Positions 1 through 10,085 of a DNA stretch of 21,169 nt are shown piece by piece. The stretch comes from Antrodiella citrinella (lineage: Eukaryota > Basidiomycota > Agaricomycetes > Polyporales > Steccherinaceae). The DNA is taken from NCBI GenBank assembly GCA_004802725.1, contig SGPM01000414.1:1-21169 (forward strand), in the 5' to 3' direction. Below the pieces are notes generated by a model, which saw only the letters and a program-made list of their open reading frames with translations, did no database searches and was not told where the DNA came from. How positions within the stretch are numbered: position 1 is the stretch's first letter; every line of letters starts with the position of its first letter. A program made the position numbers and the translations under genes.

Positions 1-585
1 TGGCGGAGTTGCAGTGGTGGCTCGGATTACAGGAGTATTTTGGAACTCAGAGAGCGCCTCGCACTCTAGAGCGCACCTCTCGTCGTAGTCTAGTACAACT
101 TTTAGTGTCTAGGACACGTATTTCCTTCTAAAATCCTTATGGAGAGTCATCCACTCTCACTGAGAACACCGCGTCGGAAATAGAAATATGACGATGAAGC
201 TCACCCGAATCTAGAGGAAGAAGCATCGATCGGATACGCGGAGTGAAGGCCGGCTTCCAGGTGAATAAAAGTTTGGAGAACATCCCACGGAGATATCCAA
301 GTTCTAACTATTAGGAATAGAGCTGTTGTGGAACGCTGGACCAGCGGAATTCATCTTGGGCGAGTTTATAACGTGCGACATCGAAACGGGAGAGGCTGAA
401 ACAATGACGTACTCAGCATAATGTCAGTCGCCCGTTCCCATTGGATAGGATGAAGCATAGAAGTTCACACTCAGAACACAAGTCGCCGTGAAACGCCGAA
501 TCGTCCTCGTGCGTAAGAGTGTCATGGACGTTGAGAAAGTGCGAACAGTTTTATTTGCTTCGGCGCTGCATATCGATCTCTTTCT
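1..585. other. Left-edge non-coding stretch
   Basis: This stretch lies beyond the stop codon of the minus-strand DAHP synthase gene. I found no open frame with coding character, no exon pair with matching splice phases, and no RNA gene. It should contain the 3' untranslated region and polyadenylation region of the DAHP synthase transcript, but I could not assign a specific poly(A) signal. Confidence 0.5.
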
Positions 586-2969
586 TTACTCTGCCGGGTT
601 ACTTGAAAGTCGACCACCCAGTTCTGCGTACAATACGTCTTTGTGACTGCGAGCCAAGCCCAAACGCTGATTCTTGAAGTGATTGGAAACCAAGAAGGCG
701 ACATCTATTTTATTCGTGCAACATCAGTGACTCATTTAGGGGAGGACAAACGTAAGAGCAGTGCATACCGAGAGACTGTTCAAAGTTGAGTCTTGGATCG
801 CAGAACGACTGCGGAGAGGGGTTAGGGGTAAGCACACGGCGAGCATCAAATACGATGTTCATACCTGGTAACGCAACCCGAGCTGTTCCTCACTCAATTC
901 CATACTCCCTCCGAGACACTCTGTGACGCTGAACCCTTCCTCGTTTAGCTCACCGGTGAACTCCAGGCTGACACCGCCAAGCCGTGAGTCACATTCGGAG
1001 TGGATGCGGATGCACGAAGTGAGTTCGCTAATAATCGTACCGAAATTGCGGGTTTTCAGTCCACTAGATGAGGTCTGTGTGCTGTGTGGCACGGTACATA
1101 GTCAGTCCTTCATGTACAAATTGCAATAATTATGCGAGTCTCAGAATGAATGACGCACTTTCCATGCATTGGATCACAAATCCAAATGACTGGATGTCCC
1201 GACGTCTGGACGGCACCAATGTGGCTGGCGAGATGAGTGTCGATCTGCTTCTGGTAGTTAGATAAGGCCTCGTAAAATCGTGAATATCCCCGACCTTGCC
1301 CGCACCGTAGCGAGTAATCAATGTGACTCTGCCACTCTCTTTGTCAGAGTTCACGACTAAACGCAGCAGACACTAAGCTTCATGACACCCCAGCTGAGAA
1401 GTAGAGAGTAGACACGTACTGTCCAGCAAGCGCACGAGTTCTTCAGGCTTCATACTTGGTCCGACTTTGATCCCAATCGGATTCCGGATACCTCTGAAGT
1501 ACTCGACATGCGCGCCGTCCAATTGGCGAGTGCGGTCGCCAATCCACAAGAAATGTGCCGAAGTATTGTAGTACGCTGTAGGCTTCGCTGCGGTTGGAGA
1601 AGGTCCATCTACGGTGGGTAATCTGAAAGAGGGTATCACGGAAGCAGGTATCGGGAATTGACGCGTGAGGGCCTCTTCATAGTCAAGCATGAGGCCTTCA
1701 TGACTGCAAACGCATTTGGTAAGAAATCCCACTTAACATAAATTGCTGCATACCTGGTGTAGAAATCAACGTCATCTAAAGCGCTCCTGCGGCCTCCCTG
1801 TTCGTAGGATGTGTCTTTGCCGAAGCCAATCGTGCGGGTGAACCCGAGAGCATCTGTGAGACCTTCGGTGATTCGCTCGAATTCCTCGCTACAGGAAGGA
1901 AATAATGAGGTACAACAAGATATAATATAGACTGGGCTTACCGTAACGCGGGAGATCGAACGTGAGACAGCGACCAGTCGCGAGGATGGTGCAGAGAGGC
2001 GAATCCAGATGTAAGCAGCCCTCGGATGTAATTGAGAGTAGTGGTCGAGTGGAAGTAGGCGCTATGAGAAGGAAATTAAGACCGATGACAATGTAGGGTT
2101 CAATTGATCCTACCTCAGTAATCTCTCCGGGTCCGGTGTGCGTTCATTGGGATTTAGGCTACGTTACGTCGGTAAGGGTAGTTGACTGGGGAGGATGTAT
2201 TCTTACCCATTGATGTTGTCACCTCTATACGCATAAACCCAGGCAGACGTGAGTTCTTTGATATACATGACTGACTCGCGACATACCGGAAACTGGTAAC
2301 CTCACGATCTCCAATTTTCTCCGTCGGACTGCTCCTGGGCTTCGCATATTGACCAGCGATTCGCCCAATACGAACCTGCCAATAGCTGTCTACCACCTCA
2401 CTGATCGGATAGTCTGTAAACCGATGCTTACGATCGGCAGACGGGCTCCCCAAACCAGGATTAATGAGAAGGACAAAATCAGCCCAATTTTGTTTGAGAT
2501 GTTCTCCTGAACGGTGTGTCAGTATCACTCGGGAAAATATGAGGAGAAGTACGGACATGACTGCACGCGTCAAAGCTCTCTGCGCAATCACCAGCGTGAA
2601 GGAGGAAAGCCTCATTCCGTTGAACTTGACCAAGTTGATGCCTCAGACGCTCGATCTAGTTTCCAGTCGTCTTCAGGCCAATCGTGTGTTGTTCAGATCA
2701 TCATATCACATACCTCCGATGGCGTCACAAGAGGGGGCAGGTTGCGAATTTTAGAGAGTACCCTACGTAAGGTATCAACGTGTATTCGTTTATGACGCGT
2801 TTAGAAGCACAAATGACTTTGTAAGATGCTCACGGTCGGGATATACTACATCCTGATAGTCAAGACACGCCGGTCAGTGAGACTGCGATCGATACGTGTA
2901 AGGTCTGTTACTCGCCTGCGCTGCTGGTCGACCTCTCCATGACTCGGGGGTCCACTGAGAAGTGCTCAT
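586..2969 (-). CDS. Class II 3-deoxy-D-arabino-heptulosonate-7-phosphate synthase (DAHP synthase), 16 exons
   Basis: The enzyme condenses phosphoenolpyruvate with erythrose 4-phosphate, the committed step of the shikimate pathway to aromatic amino acids. Joined exons give 510 aa, in the range of class II enzymes. Exons: 2969-2916, 2852-2818, 2762-2714, 2655-2557, 2506-2432, 2375-2287, 2224-2207, 2158-2114, 2061-1942, 1888-1754, 1703-1420, 1356-1295, 1250-1159, 1081-865, 808-769, 704-586. All phases match. The family signatures appear in order: SWRGRPAAQ start, HAGDCAESF (Cys70), [74 protein letters not shown] and FCDPRLN. The Cys, His, Glu and Asp within these correspond to the metal ligands known for the family. 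The start was placed at the Met just before the conserved W-x-P-x-SWR motif; an upstream in-frame Met (3275) is less likely. Intron 1 uses a GC donor, and exon 7 is only 18 nt. No disabling change was seen. Confidence 0.95.
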
Positions 2970-3423
2970 GTTCTTGATGGATACTCGAGACTTTCGTATG
3001 AAAAGAAAGAAGAAGACGGCTCGTACTAGCAGAATGAGCGTAAAAACTTGAAGTGCTGAAGAGAGAAAAGAAAAGTGTTCTTCAAGTTGTTTGGTGACAC
3101 CAGTCCATAGATCAAGATCAAGATCTAATCTGAGCACGATAAGACTCTTGAGAGCAGTGTCGAGGTCACGCAGCTCCTTTGCACGCTCCTCATTAGGCTC
3201 GATGTTCCTGATTGTGCCATTGGCATGAGCTTCAGCAAGACCAGATATAATACCCAGAATGTTTGGAATATTCATCGTGTTGCAGGCTTTCCGCCATGAC
3301 GGGGGAAATGTACTGCTTCGGGCTGGAAGTCTGGTGATTCACAGTATCGGCACTGATCGGCGTGCATCCTTGAGCGTCGAGTATCGCGCATGCCTCAATC
3401 ATTTGACATACTGTATGATGCAT
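2970..3423 (-). other. Unassigned minus-strand open frames upstream of DAHP synthase
   Basis: Two overlapping frames are open here. One (3275 down to the DAHP synthase start, in the same frame) begins MNIPNILG and includes a charged stretch around EPNEERAKELRDLDTALKS. The other (3423-3232) begins MHHTVCQMIEACAILDAQG. I could not join them with splice sites of matching phase, and neither resembles a family I know. They may be 5' leader of the DAHP synthase gene, an unrecognised small gene, or chance. An N-terminal extension of the DAHP synthase from Met 3275 cannot be excluded on frame alone. Confidence 0.2.
2998..3021 (-). promoter_or_regulatory. Pyrimidine-rich tract just upstream of the DAHP synthase start
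   Basis: On the coding (minus) strand this is a CT-rich run roughly 30-50 bp before the chosen start codon. CT-rich blocks near transcription starts are common in well-expressed fungal genes. Its presence supports the start at 2969 and explains why translation of this stretch gives an artificial Phe/Leu-rich, membrane-like segment. Role inferred, not shown. Confidence 0.3.
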
Positions 3424-4238
3424 ACTGCAATGTAGGCCTTCGGGTTATTATATTCTGTTCTTGTGTACAAAGAGTGTCAGTTATTGCAGCACGACAACGG
3501 ATGGAGGGCTCGTACCAGCGTCTCGACCACCTTGTTCACCTCGATGAAGAACTGCCAGTGTTGTGAGTTTGTCGTCATGATTTATGAAAGGCGAGCCTGG
3601 GTACAGTGCCGAAGCGAAGAGAATTGGGTGGTATTATTTAGCTGCAGCCGGATGTACCTCCCTACGCTTTCTTATACTCAACGCTACGCAAGCGCACGTG
3701 GATAATCACTCATTATTTAAAAATTCGCACCAATTGCAACGAACGGACACTGGACGGCGCGATCCCAAGAATCGGTGTCACGATGTCATATCAACACTTC
3801 GTTTCTTTTTGGAGGTTCCGCAGCATTCGCAGATAGCAACCAAATGCATTCCTGTCATATAGTCACAAGAAGCTCTGAGTCAACGGAGATATATACAAAT
3901 ACGTATCTGGTCATTCTGCGGTGCGTGTCGGGGATCGTTATATCATGACGGGGGAAAATTTTACTACAACAGACAACAAGACAGTCTGGGGGGTTCTACA
4001 AAACGTCTAGGGACATGGGAGGTCGAAGGATGTGGAGGTGTTACAACAACAGTTCGTCGCACAGAATGCTAGATGGCGCAGCCACAAGCACAAATATAGG
4101 TTGAGAGGTGGAAGAGAGGTGTGTTAACGAGAACGTAACAAAAGCAGCGATCCTTACGAAACCATATACATTGAGGCTTCCACGGGCCGTATTTCAACGA
4201 CGGTGAGAGGAGTTTAAAGAAGGGAACAACTGAACGAC
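3424..4238. other. Intergenic stretch between DAHP synthase and P450-A
   Basis: Open frames on the plus strand (about 3463-3862) lack recognisable motifs and plausible splice partners, so I do not call genes. The part next to 4239 should hold the 3' untranslated region of P450-A. Nothing else was recognised. Confidence 0.45.
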
Positions 4239-6421
4239 TCAATGGGCAGCGTCAAAAGCCTGCGCGATGATTTCTGGAAGGTGCTCCGGGTCCCGAGGTA
4301 TGAAGTCGCAAAGGAATGGCGCAGGTACACTATGAGTAGAAACGTGTGTTTTTCGTTAATGTGAGGAAGAAGAAGTTTCGGACATGAAGAACCACGTACA
4401 CGACAAGCCCCTCATCATGCATGTTATCCTTATCCGGCGTGATCTCGTTCCCATTCGCGTCCTTCGCCTTCACGATATCGAACGCCCACAGCATTGTGGC
4501 GAGGTTGATCATGAGGGTGTTGTTCGCGACGGACTGACCGAGGCATTTACGTCTCCCGTATCCGAAAGAAGTGTGACCCTGATAAACTAGTTCAGCACGA
4601 GGACGTTGGAAAAGAGGGGGATGTGAAAAAGGATTTACCTCGCCGTGTGTGTTGATAGGGAGGTTCTCTTCGGTCTCGGTCTCGTCCAAGAAACGCTCGG
4701 GCCGGAAGTTCTCCGGATCTCCGTACACTTCGATATCAGAACACATTGCCCTACCAGTACAACGAACATTTTCAGCACAGACAAGACTCAAGGATCAGGA
4801 AGAGACTGACCATTGGTTGAAAAAGACGATAGAGTCCTTCGGTAGATGATAACCCTGGTATTCGTCGTCCTGCCCAGCGACGTGGATAAAAACACAATAT
4901 GAACGAAACGATAAGCCTACGCACCTGGTTCACGTAGTGCGGGACACCAAGGGGTCCAATAGGTCTCCATCTGAATGCCTGTGGAACTAGGACGTCAGTT
5001 CATATTCCCAAAACTCCGTAAGAAGATCATCCTGACCTCTCGTGTAATTGCACGGAGGTACGGCAACTTATCACGATCCCCAGCGTTAGGCAGTCTATGA
5101 CGCCCTACGACTGCATCAATCTCGGCTTGGGCTTTGTACATGACATGGGGATGGAGGACCATTGCAAGAATCAAGACGTGTTGCGCGCCAGCAGTCTGAA
5201 CGCAGTGTCAGTTACTCCGACTGGAGGACAAGAGGAGATCAAGGTCTTGACTTACGGTTGACGAGCCTGCACCACTACGGAGGATGGATCAGACTGAGTA
5301 TCAAACTGATAGAAAAGCAGAGAAACGTACAACATGCTTCCCGCTAACCAAGAAGCTTCATTCTCGCCGACTGCGCCGCTATCAACTTTGGGAGCGAGCA
5401 GCGTCGTGAAACACGTGCTTCCCTGAAGTATGTTAGCCTCGGCAGAACAGAACGCGCAGAGTTGACTCACCTCTCGGGCCCTCGCATCCTTGAATAATCC
5501 ACTGAATAGCTTCGAATCCTCCGTGAAGGCTTTCAACCCATTCTTCTTGAACGGGGCCAGTGACTCCGGGAGGTAGTTGAGGATTGGGAAGATATCCACA
5601 ATGTATTCTCCAGGACGCGCAGACTGTTCCACGCGATGCATGAAGTCGTTGATACGAGTAACGATGATATCGTCATAAGACTTGATCGGAGGGACAGCGT
5701 AAGATAACGCGAGGGTGCTTGACGCAATGGCTCTGCATTCAGAACAAAATCAGCTATAATTGTATCCGAGATTGGAGAGACGTACCGTGAGATATGAGCA
5801 GACCACTTGGTGCTGTCAGTCAACAGATCCTGAATCAGAATGCGAGACTCGCGCTCCTGGAACGGAGTGTACTGCTCGGAAGCGCGGGGGTTCAAACCCT
5901 CATGACCCAGTTTACGGAATTTACGGTACCTGCAAAGCTGATCAGACGAAGGGAAACAACAACATTGAGGCTGGACGCACCTATCGCCATAGCGCAAGAA
6001 GGGGAAGAAGGAATCGCCACAAAGGATCTCAGAGGTCATGATCATACGAGGCCTGTCGGAGAAAACGCTCGATTTCTTGTCCAATATGTCCGATGCAATC
6101 TGGTAGTTGTTGATTACAATGATAGATTTCCCCGCAACGTTCAAACGGTAAAGAGGACCTTTGAGGGAAGCATCTTATCAAAAGCAGTTCCACAATATAA
6201 CGTTGTGTTTGCTCACCGAACTCCTTCGCCCACCTCGTCATCTGAAACCATGACATCCGCCCCATTTGAAACAAATTTCCTACGATGGGCAGTCCTCGCG
6301 GCATTGGCAATGGTTTCCCCAGACGCTTCTGCCGGTGTTGACGAACGACATAGTAAGCAACGAAGGCGATACCGAGGAGGACGGCTAGATCTAGCCGCCT
6401 CAGGACGAAGTCGTTAAACAT
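4239..6421 (-). CDS. Cytochrome P450 monooxygenase (P450-A), 12 exons, intact
   Basis: A membrane-anchored haem monooxygenase of the fungal microsomal type; the substrate is unknown. Exons: 6421-6217, 6158-5981, 5929-5786, 5732-5471, 5422-5331, 5274-5256, 5195-5037, 4978-4925, 4869-4811, 4750-4639, 4578-4400, 4329-4239. They join in phase to 517 aa. A hydrophobic N-terminal anchor (about residues 11-25) is followed by the proline hinge [13 protein letters not shown]. The I-helix reads GAGSSTTAG (about 295-303), the K-helix ExxR is EAFR (353-356), then FRPERF, and the haem loop [10 protein letters not shown] with axial Cys440. Exon 6 is only 19 nt and, with the junction to exon 7, encodes the oxygen-activating I-helix threonines. 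The overall look is like the O-methylsterigmatocystin-oxidoreductase-like P450s abundant in Agaricomycetes. I cannot give a CYP number. It is transcribed away from P450-B. Confidence 0.93.
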
Positions 6422-7722
6422 GGGGGGCGGAGTCGTCGAAGGAGGGAGGAACTACGACGGAGGGTGGACGACGATCCCGAGATACCGAACACCGTTCCTT
6501 TTAACCATCACGACTTGAGAGAGCCCTCGGATATTTTTTGATGGCAGGACAAATGACGCTACTTCCATCGGCATACGCGACTACTGGGCGTATAAGGTCA
6601 AAATTGGGAATGAGAACACACCTGGAACACGCACTAGATCAAAGAAAAGTTACGTACCTCTCGTGAAGGACATGTAAGAATGTGAGAGGCCGCGACAGGC
6701 CACGATGCGCCACGACATCATGATACCACAGGAGAACGGAAAAAGAGGACCACAATTTCACTTCTTGCGCCTCGTGGTATCACTAGCACCCACACCACTA
6801 CTCACGAGTCACTAGATTATAGGAACCGACTGAAGGTATAAATCATAAGCAAAGATGATCTTCAATTCTGCGAGCTTAGTCCGGCGATCAGAAGAAATGC
6901 GGCAACGTCCGCGATAATTGGCTGTACATTTGGCAAATATACAAACTGAACGTCCAACGGTGAGGTTTGAGGTTTGAGGCCTGAGAGACATGCAATAGCT
7001 TTAGTTATAGCATGCCAGGAGTGTGATTGCACTTCAATATATAGGTCGAAAAGAAAAGATTGGTCCTGGAACTAGAGTCGGTATCGTGAACGTGGCGTGT
7101 CTGATAGCGTTGAAGACGTGCCGGCGACCCGGATCGCGAGCCTTTGTGCATATCCCGTACTAGTGGAATTGATTCAGTCTCGGTAGAGCACTAATGTGCT
7201 TGAATGGGGGGATGTCAATGGGAAAGGGATGAGCAAAACGACTAGAGGAAAAAACGTGTTCAAAAACACAGTATTCAGTGATGCACGAGGCGAAAATGAC
7301 CACATGAACGCACGAGGCGAAATACTTGGGTTGATTTCGTTCGGACTTGAGGCCTGACGCCTGAGGTAGCATCCCGCTCTAAAGTCTAATATCTGAAGAC
7401 TGTGGCAAGGTCGAAGAGGATTTAATTGAGAAAGCGACTACGACCTGGATAGCGATGGCGCGCGACTCTCTGTCTCTCACTTCCCCCGGCCTCCACAGCA
7501 TCTTCAATATCGGGCACCTCTTCATTACCATACCCCAGCATGTGATCCTCCCTGTACCGGTCAGTCACTTCCCCCGGAATTCCGAGCGCACCTTCCTCCT
7601 TCAAAGTTCAAAGTGTGTGCGCGCATTTCGATACTATCTGCACATCTTATCAGCCTGTTATCCGCGGATCTGAGAGACCCTTCAGCGCTTGCACGCCTGA
7701 ACCCCCCCTTGCAACTTGCACC
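6422..7722. promoter_or_regulatory. Shared intergenic region between divergent P450-A and P450-B
   Basis: About 1.3 kb separates the start codons of the two divergently transcribed P450 genes, so both upstream control regions must lie here. A TATA-like element is seen for P450-A at 6497-6506 (minus strand reads GGTTAAAAGG), about 80 bp before its ATG. The region contains short direct repeats: 13 bp at 7283-7295 and 7310-7322, and TTGAGGCCTGA at 6974-6984 and 7347-7357. No convincing gene was found in either strand. Regulation by these elements is inference. Confidence 0.4.
7283..7322. repeat. 13-bp direct repeat pair upstream of P450-B
   Basis: The sequence GCACGAGGCGAAA occurs twice, at 7283-7295 and 7310-7322, 27 bp apart start to start, about 400 bp upstream of the P450-B start. 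Two identical 13-mers this close suggest a duplicated binding site, but no known factor is assigned and chance local duplication is possible. Confidence 0.45.
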
Positions 7723-9759
7723 ATGGAGTCCTCCACTTTGGTCTTGCTCTGTATGTTGTCCTTCATCTCCATCTTGATTGGAAGACACGTACTATTTGGT
7801 GGTCGCCAGAGACTCCCAGGTCCAGCGCGGATCCCCATCCTTGGGAATCACTTCCCAACGACGGTGCCGATATGGGAGGCGTTGAGGAATTACAGCAAGG
7901 AATTTGGTGCGTCGTAGCGTCGTCACAGTGCGAGTGTTGATTTGCACTGACTCAGACATTACAGGCCCGGTGTACAGTCTCCGGATTCTTGGGATAGACA
8001 TTGTAGTCGCGACCACCAGCGGTGCTTGCAGGGAGCTCACAGAGGCTCGATCGAGTGTCTTCTCCGGCAGGCGGGCACCGAAGATGGCCGAATTGTAAGT
8101 ATGTTTACCATGTTGATGAGTCTCTTATGACTGAGTGTAACACCCAGAGCTGGTATGTACGAGGGTATCCTATTCCAGCCGGACCCAGTCCGACTGCGCC
8201 AAGGTCGTAAATTCCTGGCCTCAGGCCTGCAGCCCACACCATTGAAGGCCTACCAGCCAGTCATCCACAGGAACATCGTCACGTTCCTTCAGCGTGTCCT
8301 CACATCACCCACCAATATATACGACACCATTCCGATGTACGTATTTGCTAGCATCAGTAGCATCTCCTACTCACCGTGGGCCTTGTCAGTTTGGCAACAG
8401 GTGTGTCGCTGGAAATCACTTACGGGTACCACGTAAGCGGCCTGGAGGACCAGTTCGTGCAGCGAGCCAGAATATCCGTGAACCGTTTCGTGTCCGCCAC
8501 CGCTTTGTCTTTGAAAGACGGGTTCCTCGTCAGCTTGCTGCCCTTCCGTAAGCCATATATCACATGGCAAGAGCAGTGGTATCTGATGGTGTTCGACAGT
8601 TGCATATATTCCTAGCTTCTTGCCAGGGATGTCCTTCAAACGAACGGCGGAAGAGTGGTCACGCACGGCCGTTGTGAACGCAGCAGAGGGTTTCAACATG
8701 GTCACGGAGAACATGGTCAGCATCTGCATTCAGTTTGTGTAATCTTGTTCTTACCTCGGGGATTACAGCGCAACGGATCAGCGAGGCCATGCTTGCTCCA
8801 GAAAGCACTCGAGGCGAAAGACGGAACATACGAAGATATCGTGCTCATGCGTACAGCGGCTCAGGTGTACAGTGGTGGGTCCGACACCACGAGTTCTGCG
8901 CTCAAGACCTTCGTGCTCGCAATGACTCTCTACCCCGAAGTCCAAGCGAAGGCTCAAGCAGATATTGACCGGCACATGGGTGGCCGCCTGCCTAGCTATG
9001 CAGCCGATCATGAGGACTTGCCGTACGTTCTCGCCGTTGTACGTGAAGTAATGAGATGGCATGGACCGGCTGCGCTCAGTACATATCACCCGTTTATTCT
9101 ACTATATCCTCCACGTTGATTGACATGAATATGCTCAGCATCGAGGACTGCCACCGAGGACAACGTGTATGAAGGGTATCTTATCAAGAAAGGAACCACA
9201 ATCGTTATCAATATGTGGTGAACATCAAAACTAAATGGGACCATTACGCTCGCTAACACAATTCTTAGGGCGATCTTACACGACGAAGCCGTATTTCCAG
9301 ACCACGAAGTCTTCCGTCCGGAACGATGGCTAGACAGCACGATCCTGCAGAAACATGACGTCGACCCTCTGGATATCGTTTTCGGCTTTGGAAGACGGCA
9401 CGTACTCTTCCTTCCCTAATTTACTCCCCAATCCCGCGTTACTGACTTGGAAGGGTCGTCATGGAATCGTAGTGCGTGTCCCGGGAAGTACCTCGCCATA
9501 GACATGCTCTTTACAGCAATAGCCTCCCTGCTTGCCGTTTTCGACATCACGAAAGCTAGGGATGGCGACGGCAACGAAATCACCCCTAAGGAAGCGTACG
9601 ATAGTAGGACAATTGTGTATGTCACATCACCCTTGTCATGCCTGGAAGATTGACTTCATTCATTGTTGTAGAGCACCACTGCCGTTCTCATGCGTTGTGA
9701 CACCTCGTTCGAAAGCGGCGGAACAGATGGTCGACGATGCGGTAAACGCACTTGCATGA
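7723..9759 (+). CDS. Cytochrome P450 monooxygenase (P450-B), 10 exons, intact
   Basis: A microsomal-type P450, substrate unknown. Exons: 7723-7906, 7965-8094, 8148-8336, 8390-8547, 8600-8715, 8769-9078, 9139-9217, 9269-9397, 9473-9616, 9672-9759. They join in phase to 508 aa. Motifs: N-terminal hydrophobic anchor (about residues 5-20), hinge RLPGPARIPILGN, I-helix YSGGSDTTSS (about 293-302), ExxR as EVMR (352-355), FRPERW, and haem loop FGFGRRACPG with Cys434. The start ATG sits in a good context (CACCATGG). The intron that splits the haem loop (9398-9472) appears to use a GC donor, because the tandem copy P450-C has GT at the same place and no other donor keeps the frame. It is the intact parent or sister of the pseudogene that follows 326 bp downstream, and is diverged from P450-A. 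Confidence 0.93.
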
Positions 9760-10085
9760 AGCTTCGATAGTGTTCAAGAATCCGAGTCAGGAGCGCTGCC
9801 CCATGTAGAGTGCATCCGACGATCTTCTGAGCGAAGGAGCGTGAGCGTTGATCTACGTTGTATCATTTCTTTCTTTCCTGGGACTGGATGTTGGATACTT
9901 GGCCACATATTGCGATGCGAGTACTATTGAATATACGCCGAACGACTGTACATGTCGATGTATATTTAAAAATCGATCACGGACATTTCAGCGAGTCAAC
10001 ATCTGCCGACGTGCGTCTAGATTTAGGACCCTGGACCGGACGCCGGAATATTTCTAAATATGAACGTTGGCATACGTTGGAACTT
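9760..10085 (+). promoter_or_regulatory. Spacer between P450-B and P450-C with a TATA-like element
   Basis: This 326-bp spacer holds the 3' end region of P450-B and the former upstream region of P450-C. A TATA-like run (TATATTTAAAAA) lies at 9961-9972, about 125 bp before the P450-C ATG. Frames that read through it do not look coding. Confidence 0.35.

Noticed and set aside
2994..3070. Membrane-like hydrophobic segment (FTLILLVRAVFFFLF) in frame upstream of DAHP synthase
   Set aside because: It is the translation of a pyrimidine-rich leader tract. The family begins just before the SWR motif, so the start at 2969 is preferred.
3463..3862. Plus-strand frames between DAHP synthase and P450-A
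   Set aside because: They are short and overlapping, with no motif, no credible start context and no matching splice sites.
5794..6417. Long plus-strand open frame (207 codons) across the P450-A gene
   Set aside because: It is the antisense of verified P450-A exons 1-3, and its translation has no protein-like features.
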